Below are positions 22,401 through 35,639 of a stretch of 64,000 nucleotides of DNA, piece by piece. Source of the stretch: Siphonodentalium dalli. Its lineage: Eukaryota > Mollusca > Scaphopoda > Gadilida > Siphonodentaliidae. The translations under genes and the position numbers were made by a program. The DNA is taken from positions 212,888,151 through 212,952,150 of the forward strand of contig CP136065.1 in NCBI GenBank assembly GCA_032622095.1, in the 5' to 3' direction. Below the pieces are notes generated by a model. The model saw nothing but the letters and a program-made list of their open reading frames with translations, was not told the origin of the DNA and ran no database searches. The stretch's first letter is position 1. Every line of letters starts with the position of its first letter.

Positions 22401-24879
22401 GGATAATTGTAACAGTATTACAAATACCACTGGGGTTTAACGATTCCTGCTGTTTTGGATCTAACACGATTTCGGTTCCGACGATTTTTTTAAGAAAACA
22501 AATGGAACATCATGAACAATGCTAATAAGTGTGATCTTCTTAATTGGCTCTTTAAATGTCTTGTGGAATCAGTGTGTAGCAAGCACGAGGTCTTTCATTT
22601 GGCACCAAACGAAGATTGACGCTATTACTGTGCTCAAGTGATCAGTAAAGAATTCGTGAAAAAGGTCAAACTTACAACTCCAGCAAATACTTTTGAGTGA
22701 AAATAAAATCATTAAGGCACAAAATCAGCCAACAATGAACTATATGCCTGTTCGGACCCACGATGAGAAAACTATCATCTGCTGGTATTGACGTTTTATG
22801 ACAAAAAAAACGCCAAATTAAAAGTTTAATTGGCTCCGACTCTAATTTACAATGGCTTCGATCCTTATCCTGGGCGAATTGATCGGTAATTATCGATGGC
22901 TTCGATCCTTATCCTGTGCGAATTGATCGGTTTGACTTTAACAGTAAATTAAAGATATGGGCGGTGTTGGCGGTGAGTATGGTGTTAAAATATTCAGCTC
23001 CGTCAAAAACCGCCATAAACAGAAAGAATAGTAAAATATACACACACCTTGTTCTTATACCAATCAGAAATATGGCATAAACAGTATGTTATTGTCAAAT
23101 GTTTTTTCCGTTGTTATGTAAACAAAAGCAAAAAACGTTACAGAACCTGGCTTTTGTTTAGATCCGGATATGGTAAACATAAAGATCGTTATTTGCTACT
23201 GTTTTCCTGATATGGAAATAATAAAGAGCGTTTTTATCAATTGTGTGTGATAAACCAATAGAATTGCGCTGTGTTATGTAAACAGAATCAAACTTATGTA
23301 ACACGAGCAGGCTCTTGTTTACGTACACCATCGTACGTCTTGACGACAATATACTATCTACGCGCTGATTATGTTTGGCATATGAGCAAAACTATAAATA
23401 TTGAAAAATATGAATATTTCTGCAACGAACGCCGCCCGTGCCTTTAACACGGTGATGTCGCTTCGTCTTTCCCTTTAGAGTATATCACCATTAATACCCC
23501 ACGCATCGTATTCACGGATATATCAAATAGCAACATCGAATCAACCAAGCTGAATATATCAGCCCAGCGATACCTGGATATAATCTGAAAGTATATAATG
23601 TATGTGGAAAGTTCCCACGATGAGTGTAACATATTATATGCTTGTTCTACAGAATGATGTAGGCATAAAGGTAATTCATTAGAATATGCACGTGGCATAG
23701 GATTAACATAGCTGTTTCATTGGATATATGGACGGAATATATAATGGAGTTTCTCCGCATTATTTTATAAAACAAATATTTATAAACTGTTATATTTCTT
23801 CCCGATGTCAACTCCCCACCCCCGACTCCGACTGTTTAAAAATTATGGTGATGTCTATATACAATTATAACGTATCAGAATGCATGTGCGGAGACTCGGT
23901 CGTATATTTCCATTGTTTTATGCTGATATTTTCATCTAACGGTTATTTTACGACCGGAATGCCACATCCATATGTCCCTCAGCTCAGACCAGGCCTGGCA
24001 ATCGGTCCCGCTTTTCGCCTATCGGGGGTTAGGCTAGCTCTAACAGTATCCAGCCCAAACAAACTGCGTGATCGTACCCCGCCCCCCCCCCCATTGGAAC
24101 CATCTAAATAGCTGCCCCCAATTTCGATAGGGGACAAACAGACATAATTATATAAGTATGTTGAAAATAGACCATAGATCTTCACAAAAATAAATACATC
24201 GAATTTGACAATATATATTTTAAATGGTCACTCCTTTAATTATTTCTCCATGCACATTCCGGCTGATGTAATCGTAGCCAATCGAATTGGGAGCGAAACA
24301 CAGCGAATAAAATGTATTGACCAAATTAAGTTAGAGTCGGAACATATATAGCTGGTTTGATACTGATTTGAACCATGAAATCGGAAAAGAGACTGACTAA
24401 TTTCTTAACTACGGAGTTTCTGACCCAGTAACCAAAATATGTCAATTATTGTGGCATGCGAGAAACAATTAATTCATTGCGCATCTACTACACCCACCTT
24501 TCTGTCAATAAAATTCGATTTTTTCCTCTAAAAAGTTGCGCAAACGTTTTAAAAATCGAAATAGAGTCGGAGCCTGATCAAAAAAGAGCCGGAGTTACAA
24601 TCGGTTAGATCCACAATTGCAGGAATCATTGAACCCCAGTGAGATACTGTTGATGCAGGGACGAGGCTACTAGAGGGTCACCGTTATGGGGGTGTCCACC
24701 TTGGGTTTTCCAATCGCACCCCCTTAACCTTTTTATACTAACTGGATTATCCCAGTCAGTTAAAAAGTGCACATTGGAAGTGGTCAATTATTGAGTTGGA
24801 GGGATGTTAGTCGTTTGGATGAACTTATTATCTGAACATTTTCTATGGAATAAGTACTCATCAATGATGCTTTAGCATA
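22401..24879. other. No recognisable gene
   Basis: Contains a 41-bp tandem duplication of GGCTTCGATCCTTATCCTG...ATTGATCGGT (about 22855-22932) and an 11-C run at 24082-24092. The frame at 23728-24111 ends in proline codons from the C run and is not convincing. Confidence 0.5.
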
Positions 24880-24887
24880 GAAAGGGT

Positions 24888-25343
24888 CAAGTCTGAGTTT
24901 AGTGTGCCTGTCATTTGCAGAATGAGGTCCACATAGGGTGAATTAAGTGACGCTATCCCGCATAGCGGGCTAGCCTCAACAAATTCACCCTCTGAGGACC
25001 TCATTCTGTTTAGAATTCATCTGCTATGGGAGACATAGACTCAGATTGAAGTTTTCAAATGGTGAATATTGTAATGTACACCCATTCGGAACCTCGATTA
25101 TGCAATGTGTCGTCTGTCAATTTGGGGATATAGAGAAACTAAGAAAGAAATAGAATCTATGTGAAGAAGTTTCTATAGAAATTTGATAATAAAGAAAATT
25201 CTCAGAGAAGCTGATGCCTAAGCAGAATGAGGTCCCCAGAGGGTGAATTTAATGATGCTGGCCCGCTATGCGGGATAGCGTCACTAAATTCACCTTCTGG
25301 GGACCTCATGCTGGAAATGACAGGCACACTAAACTCAGGCTTG
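24888..25343. mobile_element. hAT-like MITE with 8-bp target duplication GAAAGGGT
   Basis: A 456-bp element. The ends are CAAGTCTGAGTTTAGTGTGC and, reverse-complemented, CAAGCCTGAGTTTAGTGTGC, and the similarity runs for about 40 bp. The direct repeat GAAAGGGT stands immediately outside at 24880-24887 and 25344-25351. An 8-bp duplication is typical of hAT transposons. Inside, each end carries its own hairpin (24919-25009 and 25224-25316), built on AATGAGGTCC and GGACCTCAT with a CCCGC/GCGGG apex. There is no transposase. Confidence 0.85.
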
Positions 25344-25351
25344 GAAAGGGT

Positions 25352-26775
25352 TAAACCAAACCAAATTCACAAGTTTGCATAATTACATTTGCACCCCCTT
25401 AATTGGGCTCTGACTTTTGCCAACTGGTACATCACATGCCTGGATGGTAGGCTATTCTGCTTAATTGACCAGTAGTCTTTGACTTGCCCGGGGAAGAACA
25501 AGATCCGCTATGGCGATCATGATTTTGCCCAGTCGGAGAAAATTTGGATTGCTGTACCTCAAAATTGCAAAATCCTAGCATATACTGGTAGCGGTCTAAC
25601 TGCAGGCAAAATCACACCCGGATTTATCTTTCTTAAATGTATTAGCAGTTTTTGATTGGCAATGCACGGGGAGGAACCAGGACACACTGGGTCGGTGTGA
25701 GATATTTTTAAATCTGAACCTGAAATTTGCAAAATCCTAGTACCTAGATTGGCCTCAAGCTTTCCAAGTGTTGGTATTGTCCAACCTGACGCCTCCCTCA
25801 GGTTGGAAAATTTCCAATTGATGGCCATTTCAGTCAACAGGTTTGACCTAAAGTAGGAAGATATGCAAATTTTGGTCTGAAAACAAGTTGCCAGCTAATA
25901 AATTGTTGAAAATTCAAGCTAGGAGAACAATTTCAATCCATTTTTGGTGTGAAATTTTCAATTATATTGTGTCATGTATGACATTTTTCAAATGTTGACC
26001 TAAGTTGTGGGGAGTGAGACACTCACCCTCCCAAATCCAACCCCTTGTCGCCACATCCCTGTAACCATGATAATCGAGTAGCACGTAGAAAAGAATTATA
26101 TACCAAAGACTAAGGTGACATTCATCACTTATTCGTTATTCGGCGCTGAGTTAGTTTTCCAACATTTCTCTAAGAATTAGACCAAATTTGTGGTCTAAAT
26201 CTGAAATTGCCAAAACGGGGATCAAAATGTTCTCGTCGGATAAATACTATTGTATACGCCCCCCCCCCCCCCAACATACAACTAAGGTGGAACCAATTTC
26301 TACAATATTGGGGGTAGATCTAGCATGCTACCATGTCAATAATCTGATATCGTGCTATATATCAAATACTGTTTTATTACACACTTAGACGTGATTTATA
26401 AGGATTTCTTGGTGAGTTAAAAGTGATAATGACTCACCTGTGAATTACGTCACCGGTGAGAGCACGCCATTTTGGACAGTTCCGCTCTAAGCCGGAACTA
26501 TTTTTACTTTCCGCGGCTCAAACATGGTTAAAGTTGAACAGAAACGAGCTGCTAACGATGATGCAGAAGCAGTTAATAAACTGGTAAAATGAAGAAGAAT
26601 CTTACCTATTATCGACTCCGATGATTCGGACGATGTCATATATATTCCAGTCAAATGAACTCGCAACTGTACGTTGGGGTTCAAAATGGGAGAATCAGCT
26701 GATCTGGGCTTATTTTGTCACATCTTCTCTTTAGAATTAGCAACTTTTAGTGGTTGAAAGTGTGTAATAAACAGA
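25352..26775. other. No recognisable gene; dispersed repeat pieces and poly-C
   Basis: The part at 25700-25850 shares short phrases (AATTTCCAATTGATGGCC, GCAAAATCCTAG) with noncoding repeats near 57.8 and 59.7 kb. A 14-C run is at 26259-26272. The 92-codon minus frame (25559-25837) lies in this repeat and is not credible as a gene. Confidence 0.45.
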
Positions 26776-26926
26776 ATAATCAATTGGTTTCGATGATTAC
26801 GTTACATAATTCACTCGGGTAGCCGGTCCTATTGGTAAAACCCTCGTTCGCTCCGCTCACTCGGGTTTTACCAGGCCCGGCTCCCCTCGTGAATTATGTC
26901 ACGTAATCATCGAAACCAATTGATTA
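26776..26926. repeat. Foldback element, 151 bp
   Basis: TAATCAATTGGTTTCGATGA pairs with TCATCGAAACCAATTGATTA, and GGTAAAACC pairs with GGTTTTACC around the GC-rich apex CTCGTTCGCTCCGCTCACTC. The arms are about 65 bp. Confidence 0.85.
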
Positions 26927-26939
26927 CTCTCTATATATT

Positions 26940-27480
26940 ATATATGTTTATCCGATAGTCGCCAAACTTCATATGGATCTTTGGGGTGGCTTCAGGATGG
27001 GGGCATTTCAATGTTGTTACTTTTCCAATTTTGTTATAAAGCATGGCCGCCTGCACAGATATTTTTTATTTGGAAATATGGAATTTTGTCCGTCCGTCTC
27101 AACCAATGGTTGTAGGAACTAAATTAAATTTGGTATGGAAGTTCACGATCATGACTGATTTTTAAAAATGGGCAAATGACGTTCTTCACTTTGTCCATTT
27201 TAGAGTCATTCTATTTTTGTTATCTGGAATAATTTGTTTTGTCCGTTAGCACAGCTATCTCAGCCATGGGTTATCGGATCTGAATGAAATTTCGTATGGA
27301 GATTTGCCACCACGAATGATTTAAAAAGAGTGCCCAAATGACGTTGTTTGAATTTTCATTTTGTCTTGAGTTATCGACAAAATGTGGTTAGTTTGTAAAT
27401 TTTTCGCGAGTTTTGTCTGTCTGGCGATAACTCAAACAAATATGGACCAGTTTCAATTATTTTTGCAGATTTTATTCAGT
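26940..27480. repeat. Probable diverged dispersed repeat
   Basis: Two internally similar parts: ATGGTTGTAGGAACTAAATT with GGTATGGAAGTT..., and ATGGGTTATCGGATCTGAAT with CGTATGGAGATT.... Both are followed by an atgatt-AAA-tgCCCAAATGACGTT type phrase, at a period of about 175 bp. No coding signal. Confidence 0.5.
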
Positions 27481-28484
27481 TATGACACAAGACATATTTC
27501 GAATTAAGCCACGCCAAAAAATTAATAAACCTCCTTGTCAGGGGATACTACGAGGCGGTGGATGCACTTATTATTATTACTATGTTATAATCGTTATTAT
27601 CAACGAGTTGGTGCACCATGCATCAAATAGGCTAATTATTCACTTTCATCTGACAGAGCATCTGTCTCTCCAAGAAATATTAACAATTTTTCTTCTAATG
27701 ACATAGTCCACAGAGATAAAAGTAGTTTCCAAATTAAGTCACTCTGCACGAGAAAGCTTTTCCACAAACATTTGTCCGGTAATGTTCTAGAAGATAAAGA
27801 CAGTTATAGGCATTTCCATTATATTGGCTTCTATAATGGTGTACCATCACGTTTGCAATATAAACTGTATTCAACTGTATTGATGTTTATTTATGTTTTC
27901 TTGTATATCGTCATGATTGTGTGAATATATATAGAATATAAAAACGTAGTGTTTTTGAATACCACGACTGTGATTGATGATTTCACAATCCCACGAGTGG
28001 TGAAAATTTGGTATTCATAAACACAACGTGTGTATTTTGTTTTATACCATGATCCTACCGAGAAAAAAAATAATATTAGAAAGTTAGAACTTAAAACATC
28101 AATTACATTTGTCAACACTTCAACCCTCCGTGGACCCAGTAACTCAGTACATTAAAATTGTTATCTGGCGAAGGGATATGGAACCTGAGGGCATTGTGAA
28201 AGTGTATAAAAAAGATATTGAAATTTATAACATTTTTGGGGTCACATAATATCACAGATTTACAAATGTATAACTAATGTTTTGTTTATTAACGTATCAA
28301 CTTGAAACTATATTTCTCCACGGTGTTATTGTAACGCGACGGTTTGAAAGTAATATCAATCGATGCCGTAATCGCTATAACGAGCATTGTAGTCCCTAAT
28401 ATAGGTACACCACTTTGACTATCAGAGCGCATGCATGGGGAACGTTTATACCTACAACTTGCCTTTATACTTACAGTGGCGATT

Positions 28485-28860
28485 AAAATGCATAATCTGA
28501 TTAAGCGCCCCTCAATAACTATTTATTTGGATTCGGGGGTAAACAATATTGGATTCGAGTCAAGTAACCTACCTATCAAAGCTCAGAGTTATTAGATATG
28601 GATTTTTGAAATCTATTATTCTAGACTTATTAGTGGCCCAGTAAAAAGTCGACGAGCCCACTCTCTCGGACCAAATTGCGGACAAAGATGCATAAATCTA
28701 CAATCAAGAGGCTTATATATAGTGTTGATAATAAGGCCAAATTTCGTCGAACAACATGTTGATAAATAACACGTTTTGGCAACTTTGTGCTATAGTTGTC
28801 AGTGGCTAGCAATAATTTGAGCAATTATAATTAGTCTATTATATGGGGATCATCGGATGG
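28485..28860. repeat. Dispersed element, GCATAATCTGATTAAGCGCC family, copy 1
   Basis: Shares ATCAAAGCTCAGAGTTATTA, GTGGCCCAGTA, CGACGAGCC and CAACATGTTGATAAATAACA with copies at 32.7, 33.26 and 34.7 kb (the last inverted), and in part with 47.3 kb. No open frame is conserved among them, so it is a noncoding, probably non-autonomous element. Confidence 0.8.
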
Positions 28861-28914
28861 AGTACCTTCAACAACTTTCCTTTTACAATGACCGTTAATA
28901 TTATAGTAGGAACG

Positions 28915-29096
28915 TGATCATGGTATAAATAGAGAATCTACAACGAGTCCCCAGTTTATAGCGGAAATTACAGAACAAGTCCAGTAAATTAGGTAGACCG
29001 AGCCTTTGGCGAGGACCAGACCTAACTTACTGGACGAGTTTTGTAAATTCCGCTATAAAATGCGGACGAGTTGTAGATTCTATTTATTACATGATC
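28915..29096. repeat. Foldback element, about 180 bp
   Basis: AATCTACAACGAGTCC pairs with GCGGACGAGTTGTAGATT, TTTATAGCGGAAATTACA with TGTAAATTCCGCTATAAA, and GTCCAGTAAATTAGGT with ACCTAACTTACTGGAC. Confidence 0.85.
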
Positions 29097-29099
29097 CAA

Positions 29100-31681
29100 A
29101 ACCTCGACAAAATATATTTAAATCAACAAATGAGGCGTGAAACTAACAGCGGTTTATATAAGGCATGCGATGACGTTTCACGTAACTATGCGTTGTTCGC
29201 CCGCGGAAAGAAATAGTCCCAGATAAATAAAGACTCTTTGGCGTATTTAATAGCGTATATTTAATGACACAACTTTTCAATTCATTATAGTTTGTTGGAA
29301 AAATATTTGAAGCCACAGTATTTTGAGACGTAGCGTACGCAATGTAAACAAACGACAAACCGGAAGTCAACGGTCATCTGGCACTATTTCCTGTTATTAA
29401 ACGAACGTTTAATATCACAATTTATAGAATGGTTTATTGAATGGAATAAGGGTAGGATCATGTTATAAATACTGTTATCTACTTGTTTATTGATATATCT
29501 TGCATGCACGGGCAGTTCCACGGTGTCCGACTTATTCGTGTATATATCGGACATTTTAAGAACATAGTTTCGGCTCCGCAATGCTAATCAATTGACATAA
29601 ATTTATCTCCGAATTCACATACATGTGTCCCCCCATCCACCCAACGTGCAAAACACAAACAATGCACAATACTAAATAAATAACTGTCGGGAGGTATCGG
29701 ACATAATTATACGACTGAAGTTTGGTGCCATTGCTATCCTGAAATTGGTAATGGCATTTTTTTGTGTAGATAAATTGTCCGACAGCTTCATGCATACATA
29801 TAGGCTCACGTCCCGTGTGAAACATATGTTGCATTGTTGTTCCAGAATGTTGTTTATGACACCTTCTAGTTCGAGAACAACATGGAAATTCTGTATTTTA
29901 CGAAAAATAGGGAACAATTACCCCAAGAGTACCATTTCATACAAAATGTAAATTCCCTGATTGTAGATCAGATATGCTGAATACCAATAATATATAGTGT
30001 GTGCTTTTCATATTATGTATCATTCGACTCGGAACAAATGTTTGACAACTTATTACGTGATAACATGATATGTTACTGGATACATGTCGCATAATGAACT
30101 ACTATTTATCAGAATTAAGATACATGTACGTCCATCAGCCAATGCGCACACGATTAGCGATTTATATTAAATCGCAATAACACTTGGTATACGAGGTTAT
30201 GAATGAGGCTATAGGATTATTGACGAATAACGTAGATGTTTGAATGCTTTTAAAGAGCGAAATAACGGAGATGTTTGAATAATTGCTTTTAAAGAGCGTT
30301 ACCATAACCTCTCCAACCCCACCCAATCCCCCACCCAATATTTAGGAGAATTTGAATTAGATTTGACCAAAGTTGATCAATTGTGGCGTTGTAAAAATTT
30401 TCACATAATTCACCGTTATTTCGTCAAAGTATGTTCTATATAGAGTTATCATCATTCCGATTAACCCAGGATACTAATTTCGAAATATAATACTAACCTC
30501 ACCTGTTACTGCGTTTCAATATCAATCGTTATCTAATCGTGAATATGTTATAACGTATCCGTTGCTCTATCCGTGAGTTGCGAAACCTTTCTGTTACCAG
30601 CCCATGATCAGTAGTTGGCTCGACGATAGCATGCAAAGTTCGCATACCCATTACATGCATGTTTGGCTTCTCGAAACTGTAATCGTAACAACGGGTTTGG
30701 GCAAAACGACAACTGATGGAACAAACACAAATTCTAGTGATGTCATACCATATTTGTAATTGTTATCAGTACTGTAGTAGATCATTGTACGAAATGTGTC
30801 CATTGTTCTGGTGTTGCTATTGATAGTGTCACCCCTGGTGAAGTGGCCCTGCTAATATGCCATGATGCTACATGGTAGTTCTACTGAACTGCTATGATGA
30901 GGGTAGGGCAAACATTTTTGCGGTGTTTGGCTAATCCGAGAAATTTGAGGGAAAAAAACAGTGTGTGTATGAAACATTGAAGAACATATATATATTTGAA
31001 AAAACATAATAATGCCTGCGCTGGTGTTTCTAAAAAGACGTGAATAACCATCTTGATTGTAGTCGATTTCCAACAACGAATACAACCAGTATTAAAAATA
31101 TCATCGCAATATATATGTTTTTCAATGTTTGATATGCATAAAGGCTTTTCCTGGATATGTTCAGATTATCGGAACACCGCGAAAAAAGACAAATTAAAAA
31201 ACATGTAACGGTACTTTTTGTTAACAGCATTGGTTTGCCTTAACATCATCATAGCAATTCAGCAGGCCACAACGCAGCATAACACATTAGCAGGACCACT
31301 TGGCCAGGGGTGGTTACAGCAAGTTCAAAAACAACATTTGATCTTTTACTGACGAATACCATGACGTTACATAATGTGAATTCCCTGATTGTTTACCCAG
31401 GACCAGGAACCTACGTCACAAATGAAGCCTCTAGCCCAAAGCGGTTCTGTTTTTAAATTTGTTTAAAACATATATACACGTTTGTCTGACAGGAAAAAAC
31501 GATTATATGAGGTGTGGAACAACGCACATTCAAAGTTCAGTAATCGTTAAAAACTCATATTTGTAACTGAAATTTACAAGAAAAATAGGTATCGATTATG
31601 GCCCGATTGTTATCATCAAGAGCACCTCAACCATTTAATCGATGTTCGAAAAACCCACACAATCCCTTCACTCTTAAGTAT
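29100..31681. other. No recognisable gene
   Basis: Short frames only (for example 29556-29834 minus), without domains. A 28-bp near-duplication around 30237-30300 (GATGTTTGAAT, CTTTTAAAGAGCG) is the only internal repeat noted. Confidence 0.45.
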
Positions 31682-31892
31682 AGTAATGCTCTAATTAATC
31701 GACTTCTTAACCACAGCAGAATTATGGGTAACTTTTCAGGATTTAGTCGGAAATATGGCTTGTTGCCATTCATCGGAAAGCTCTCCCCGAGAGCTTTACG
31801 ATGAATGACAACAAGCCATATTTCCGACTAAATCCTGAAAAGTTACCCATAATTCTGCTGTGGTTAAGAAGTCGATTAATTAGAGCATTACT
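31682..31892. repeat. Nearly perfect 211-bp palindrome
   Basis: Arms of about 104 bp starting AGTAATGCTCTAATTAATCG differ at only two positions by eye (near 31766 and 31776 and their partners). The centre is AAAGCTCTC-CCC-GAGAGCTTT. The 68-codon frame across it is incidental. The arms are far better matched than those of any other foldback here. Confidence 0.95.
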
Positions 31893-31986
31893 GTACACTG
31901 CTTCAAATATCTAGCTCATCCACTGCACGAGTTCCAGATAGCAGCTATCCGAACGTCTGAAGCGACGATTTAGCTATATTACACCA

Positions 31987-32486
31987 CTGACCAGTCTCTT
32001 TGAAAAGCCGACGAAACTCCTATAGAATGTACGTCTCTAGATGTATCTATTAAAATTAATTTCTATGCGCGATTTCATTGGTTTATGGCATGACAGATCA
32101 CTTCAGAGATCAGAGGTCAATGACGTGATGACAATTTTCCCACGCAATGTTAAATTCAACTATTGTTGGGAAACAGAATGCAGGCAATACATCCAACATT
32201 CATTTTACTCGTCGCAACACAGGAGACATCATCTTCGAGTTCATATCAGTCAACAATATTCATAACTTGATTATTCTTTCGCATCTTATTTGTATTTATG
32301 ACTATTTCTAAATACTATAATTCTCACAAACATTTACTGCGCCAGGAATTCACTCCATATTTGGAAACGGTGTATTACGTCATGTTGGGAATGCCGCGTC
32401 GTCGTAGAAATGAAATATATTGGACACATCATTCTAGTACGTACATCCGATAGGAGTTTCGTCAGGTTTTCAAAGAGATTGATCAC
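31987..32486. mobile_element. MITE-like element with about 50-bp inverted ends
   Basis: CTCTTTGAAAAGCCGACGAA ... CTCCTATAGAATGTACGT on the left is matched in reverse by ACGTACATCCGATAGGAG ... TTTCAAAGAG on the right. A further 16-bp inverted pair, CCAGGAACCTACGTCA (31403 and 32502), lies outside it. So the element may be larger (31403-32502) and contain the 211-bp palindrome. Confidence 0.6.
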
Positions 32487-32704
32487 TGACGTAGGTTCCT
32501 GGCCCTTATATCAAATATGACGATTTGCTGAACAGCAATAATGTAATTATAGTCTGTGCCTGTCGTATAATTATATCAGTTGATTTTTCATATTGCACTG
32601 TATTTACGTTAAAAATTCGAGCGTTTTGCCTGCTATGACAAAAGGTAAGGGGTTGAGCTATATTGTTATAAATAGCAACAAGATGGCACATCATCAAATA
32701 GAGG

Positions 32705-33000
32705 CGAATTATTAAAGGTACTCAATCCGAATTAACGCTCGCAAATTACCATTTCCTTGGCTTCGGTGGTAAAAAATATTTGACTCGAATCGAGGAACCC
32801 ACCAATCAAAGCTCAGAGTGATCAGATATCGATGTTTGAAATCTATTATTTTAATTTTATGTGGCCCGATAAACAGTCGAAGAGTAGATATTTGGCAAAC
32901 CGGCAAAATTTCGTTGAACAAAATGTTGACAAATAATAGGTTTTGGGCAATTTTATACTATAGTTGACTGTGGAATCTGATGATATGGGGACTATCCAGC
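32705..33000. repeat. GCATAATCTGATTAAGCGCC family, copy 2
   Basis: AAAGGTACTCAATCCGAATT at the start, then ATCAAAGCTCAGAGTGATCA, GTGGCCCGATAAACAGTCG and AAAATGTTGACAAATAATAG. Same order as copy 1, more diverged. Confidence 0.75.
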
Positions 33001-33261
33001 CGTTTTATGTATGTAGGTGTGTTTGTTATTAAGGAACCAACATGCATTTACAGCATGTTTCAAATTAAGTTTGTGGTTGCTGTTGGAGCAGACACGAGAA
33101 GATAGAGCATCTTTATAAACATGCTTCCGATTTTCTCTTTCTCTGGCCTCTCTATGATGGTGTGCCATCACGTGCATATAATTATAAATTAAGCCATACA
33201 AAATAAATGCCAAGATTATCATCGTCTCCTCCTAGATATATCGGCCCACCTCGGATTTATT

Positions 33262-33440
33262 AAAGATGCATAATCCGATTAAGTGCCCCTCAATTACTAT
33301 TTATTTGGATTCGGGCCGAGGAACCCACATATCAAAGCTCAGAGTTATTAGATATCGATTTGTGAAATTTATTATTTTTCACCATCGATAATTAATTAGT
33401 GGCCCAGTAGACATTCGACGAGCCGACGAGCATACATACA
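33262..33440. repeat. GCATAATCTGATTAAGCGCC family, copy 3 (partial)
   Basis: ATGCATAATCCGATTAAGTG, ATCAAAGCTCAGAGTTATTA and GTGGCCCAGTAGACATTCGA. It breaks off before the second half seen in copies 1 and 2. Confidence 0.75.
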
Positions 33441-33680
33441 GCCCACATTTATTGGAGAATTGTTTTGAAACTTTACAGTCTTGTTGGTAAATAAAAAGTA
33501 GGAATGCTTCTATAACCATGATATGGAACACTGATCGGATAAGATCAGGAAAACTGAGTAAAAAAAAGGGCGGAAAAAATAAAAAAGCGTCTAGTGTCTG
33601 GATTTTTTATCCTGACCCCTCCCCACCTGGTAGAGAGGGAGTTCGCTGAATGGTGTAGAGAAAATAAATAATAAGAAATA

Positions 33681-33699
33681 CCCCCCCCCCCCCCCCCCC
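33681..33699. repeat. Poly-C run (19)
   Basis: Nineteen C, one G, three C. The longest homopolymer in the window. Confidence 0.95.
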
Positions 33700-34439
33700 G
33701 CCCAAAAATTCCAAGAAAATTCGAAAATAATCTATCTGTTTATTTTATGGCCTAAGTATATTGATATTCATATTTACTTGTATACCATCATAAGTGTGTG
33801 TGTATATATTGTGATTTAATTGTTTATAAATTATATCTTTCTTATTTCTTTAACACGACATCTGCTTCATGAATTATAATAACTTTGCATCAAGTTTTCT
33901 GCAAATTCCCTGGTCTGTGCAACACTAACCAAGCAGTAACGTAGTTGATGAGAACAGTATCTAGCTCGAAAACAGAATAGAAATTTGGGATTTTAGGGAC
34001 AACAGACTAAATACTGGAAAATCCATAATAGACAGCTTGTGCTTGTCATATATTATGTCATTCATGTAGTTTACTAGGGTGTATAACATCAACCATACAA
34101 TAACTTAGTTGGTGCATAGTCGGGTGGCTATTATAAATATGATGTCGAACACATATAACTTAAGTTGTGTACCATTTCTGTTACTGAAATGATAATGAAA
34201 ATTGTTTAAAGTATTGTCGGACAACTACATACATGCGCGCGTCTCGTGAAAAAAAATTATTTAAAATTTTAATGTTCGGACGTTTATATTGACAGCATCT
34301 AGTCGAAAACAACTCGGAATGTTGGGACAAATCTGATGGCAAAAACAAAAACACACTGGAATCTCCAGAAATGCCATTTTATCCACAACTTGCATTCCCT
34401 GTATTTAAATGTTTTTGTCTTGGACACCAAGAAGAGAAG

Positions 34440-34616
34440 AAAAGAAGGTGGTCCTTTAGATGCGTTTATTTTAGGGACGTTTATTTGCGCGTCGTCACCT
34501 ATTTATGACACACATTACTTGATCTACTCTTCTATTGTCTATTAATGTCAAATATGTGTGACGACGCGCAAATAAACGCCCCTAAAATAAACTCCTATTA
34601 ATGATCCCCTTTCTTC
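34440..34616. repeat. Foldback element, about 177 bp
   Basis: GTTTATTTTAGGGACGTTTA and TTGCGCGTCGTCAC pair with GTGACGACGCGCAA and TAAACGCCCCTAAAATAAAC; AAGAAGG at the left pairs with CCTTTCTTC at the right. The loop is about 34514-34550. Confidence 0.85.
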
Positions 34617-34689
34617 TATGAATGTCGTGTTGCGGGAAGTGTGTTAAATTACACAAACGTTATCATGTCAGAGAAAATAAACCAATTCT

Positions 34690-35150
34690 GGCACTAGTTA
34701 AATGTACTCAATCCGATTCGATGGTCCCCATATAATCAGATTCCAACAACAACAATAACAACATTTTTCGAACTGCCTCTTCGGTTATCAGAATCGATTC
34801 ATTTCCCAAAAATAATGCTAACCACTGCCAACTATAATATCAAATTGCCCGAAAAGTGTTATTTATCAACATGTTGTTCGACGAAATTTTGCCTTATTAT
34901 CAGCACAAAGCCTCTTGAATTTAGAGTTATCCATCTTCACCGTAATTTGGTCCGAGACCGTCGGCTCGTCGGCTTTTTACTGGGCCACTAAAAGTCTCGA
35001 TGGTGAAAAATAATAGATGTCAGAAATCGATATATAATAACTCTGAGCTTTGATAGGTGGGTTCCTCGACTCGAATCAAATATTTTTTACCCCCGAAACC
35101 AAATAAATATTAATTGAGGAGCGCTTAATCGGATTGTGCATATTTAAGTG
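34690..35150. repeat. GCATAATCTGATTAAGCGCC family, copy 4 (inverted)
   Basis: The family in reverse orientation: CGAGCCGACGGTCTCGG-type sequence, ACTGGGCCACT, TAACTCTGAGCTTTGAT and GCGCTTAATCGGATTGTGCA. It starts with TACTCAATCCGATTCGATGG, the same terminus word as at 14130 and, inverted, at 48800. This is the most complete copy. Confidence 0.8.
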
Positions 35151-35639
35151 CTTTTAATGAATAAACTAGTTTGAAGATTTAGTCTTTGAAAAATTACCAT
35201 GGCTATCAATGCTGAAACGAGACATCTCTGAGCTACGCTCACAAACTAATTTATCAATGTTACATATTTATACCACTATACTGCTGTTTTTATTCTGATA
35301 TTGGTGAAATGTTGTTAATTAATATTAAACTAGTTGTTACATCTCCGTCAATGCGTGTATGTATTCCCTTATTCCCTTACTATATTGGCCCGAGGTAAGT
35401 GTGACACCATTTACGGACCAGACGCAAGTTTTTTCCAAAAAATTCTTGATATTTTTAAAATTCTGTCTGCTCTTTCTTTATGAAATTTGGTACAAGCGAT
35501 TATTGTGACAATATTTAAGAACCATCAACCCGTTGAAAATTAAACCCAATTGACTATATTTAATGGCATGAAAATTATTTTAAATTTCGCTGTTTTCGCG
35601 TACCAAGAACGTCTGTGAAACTTTTTCAAAATTTCAGTT

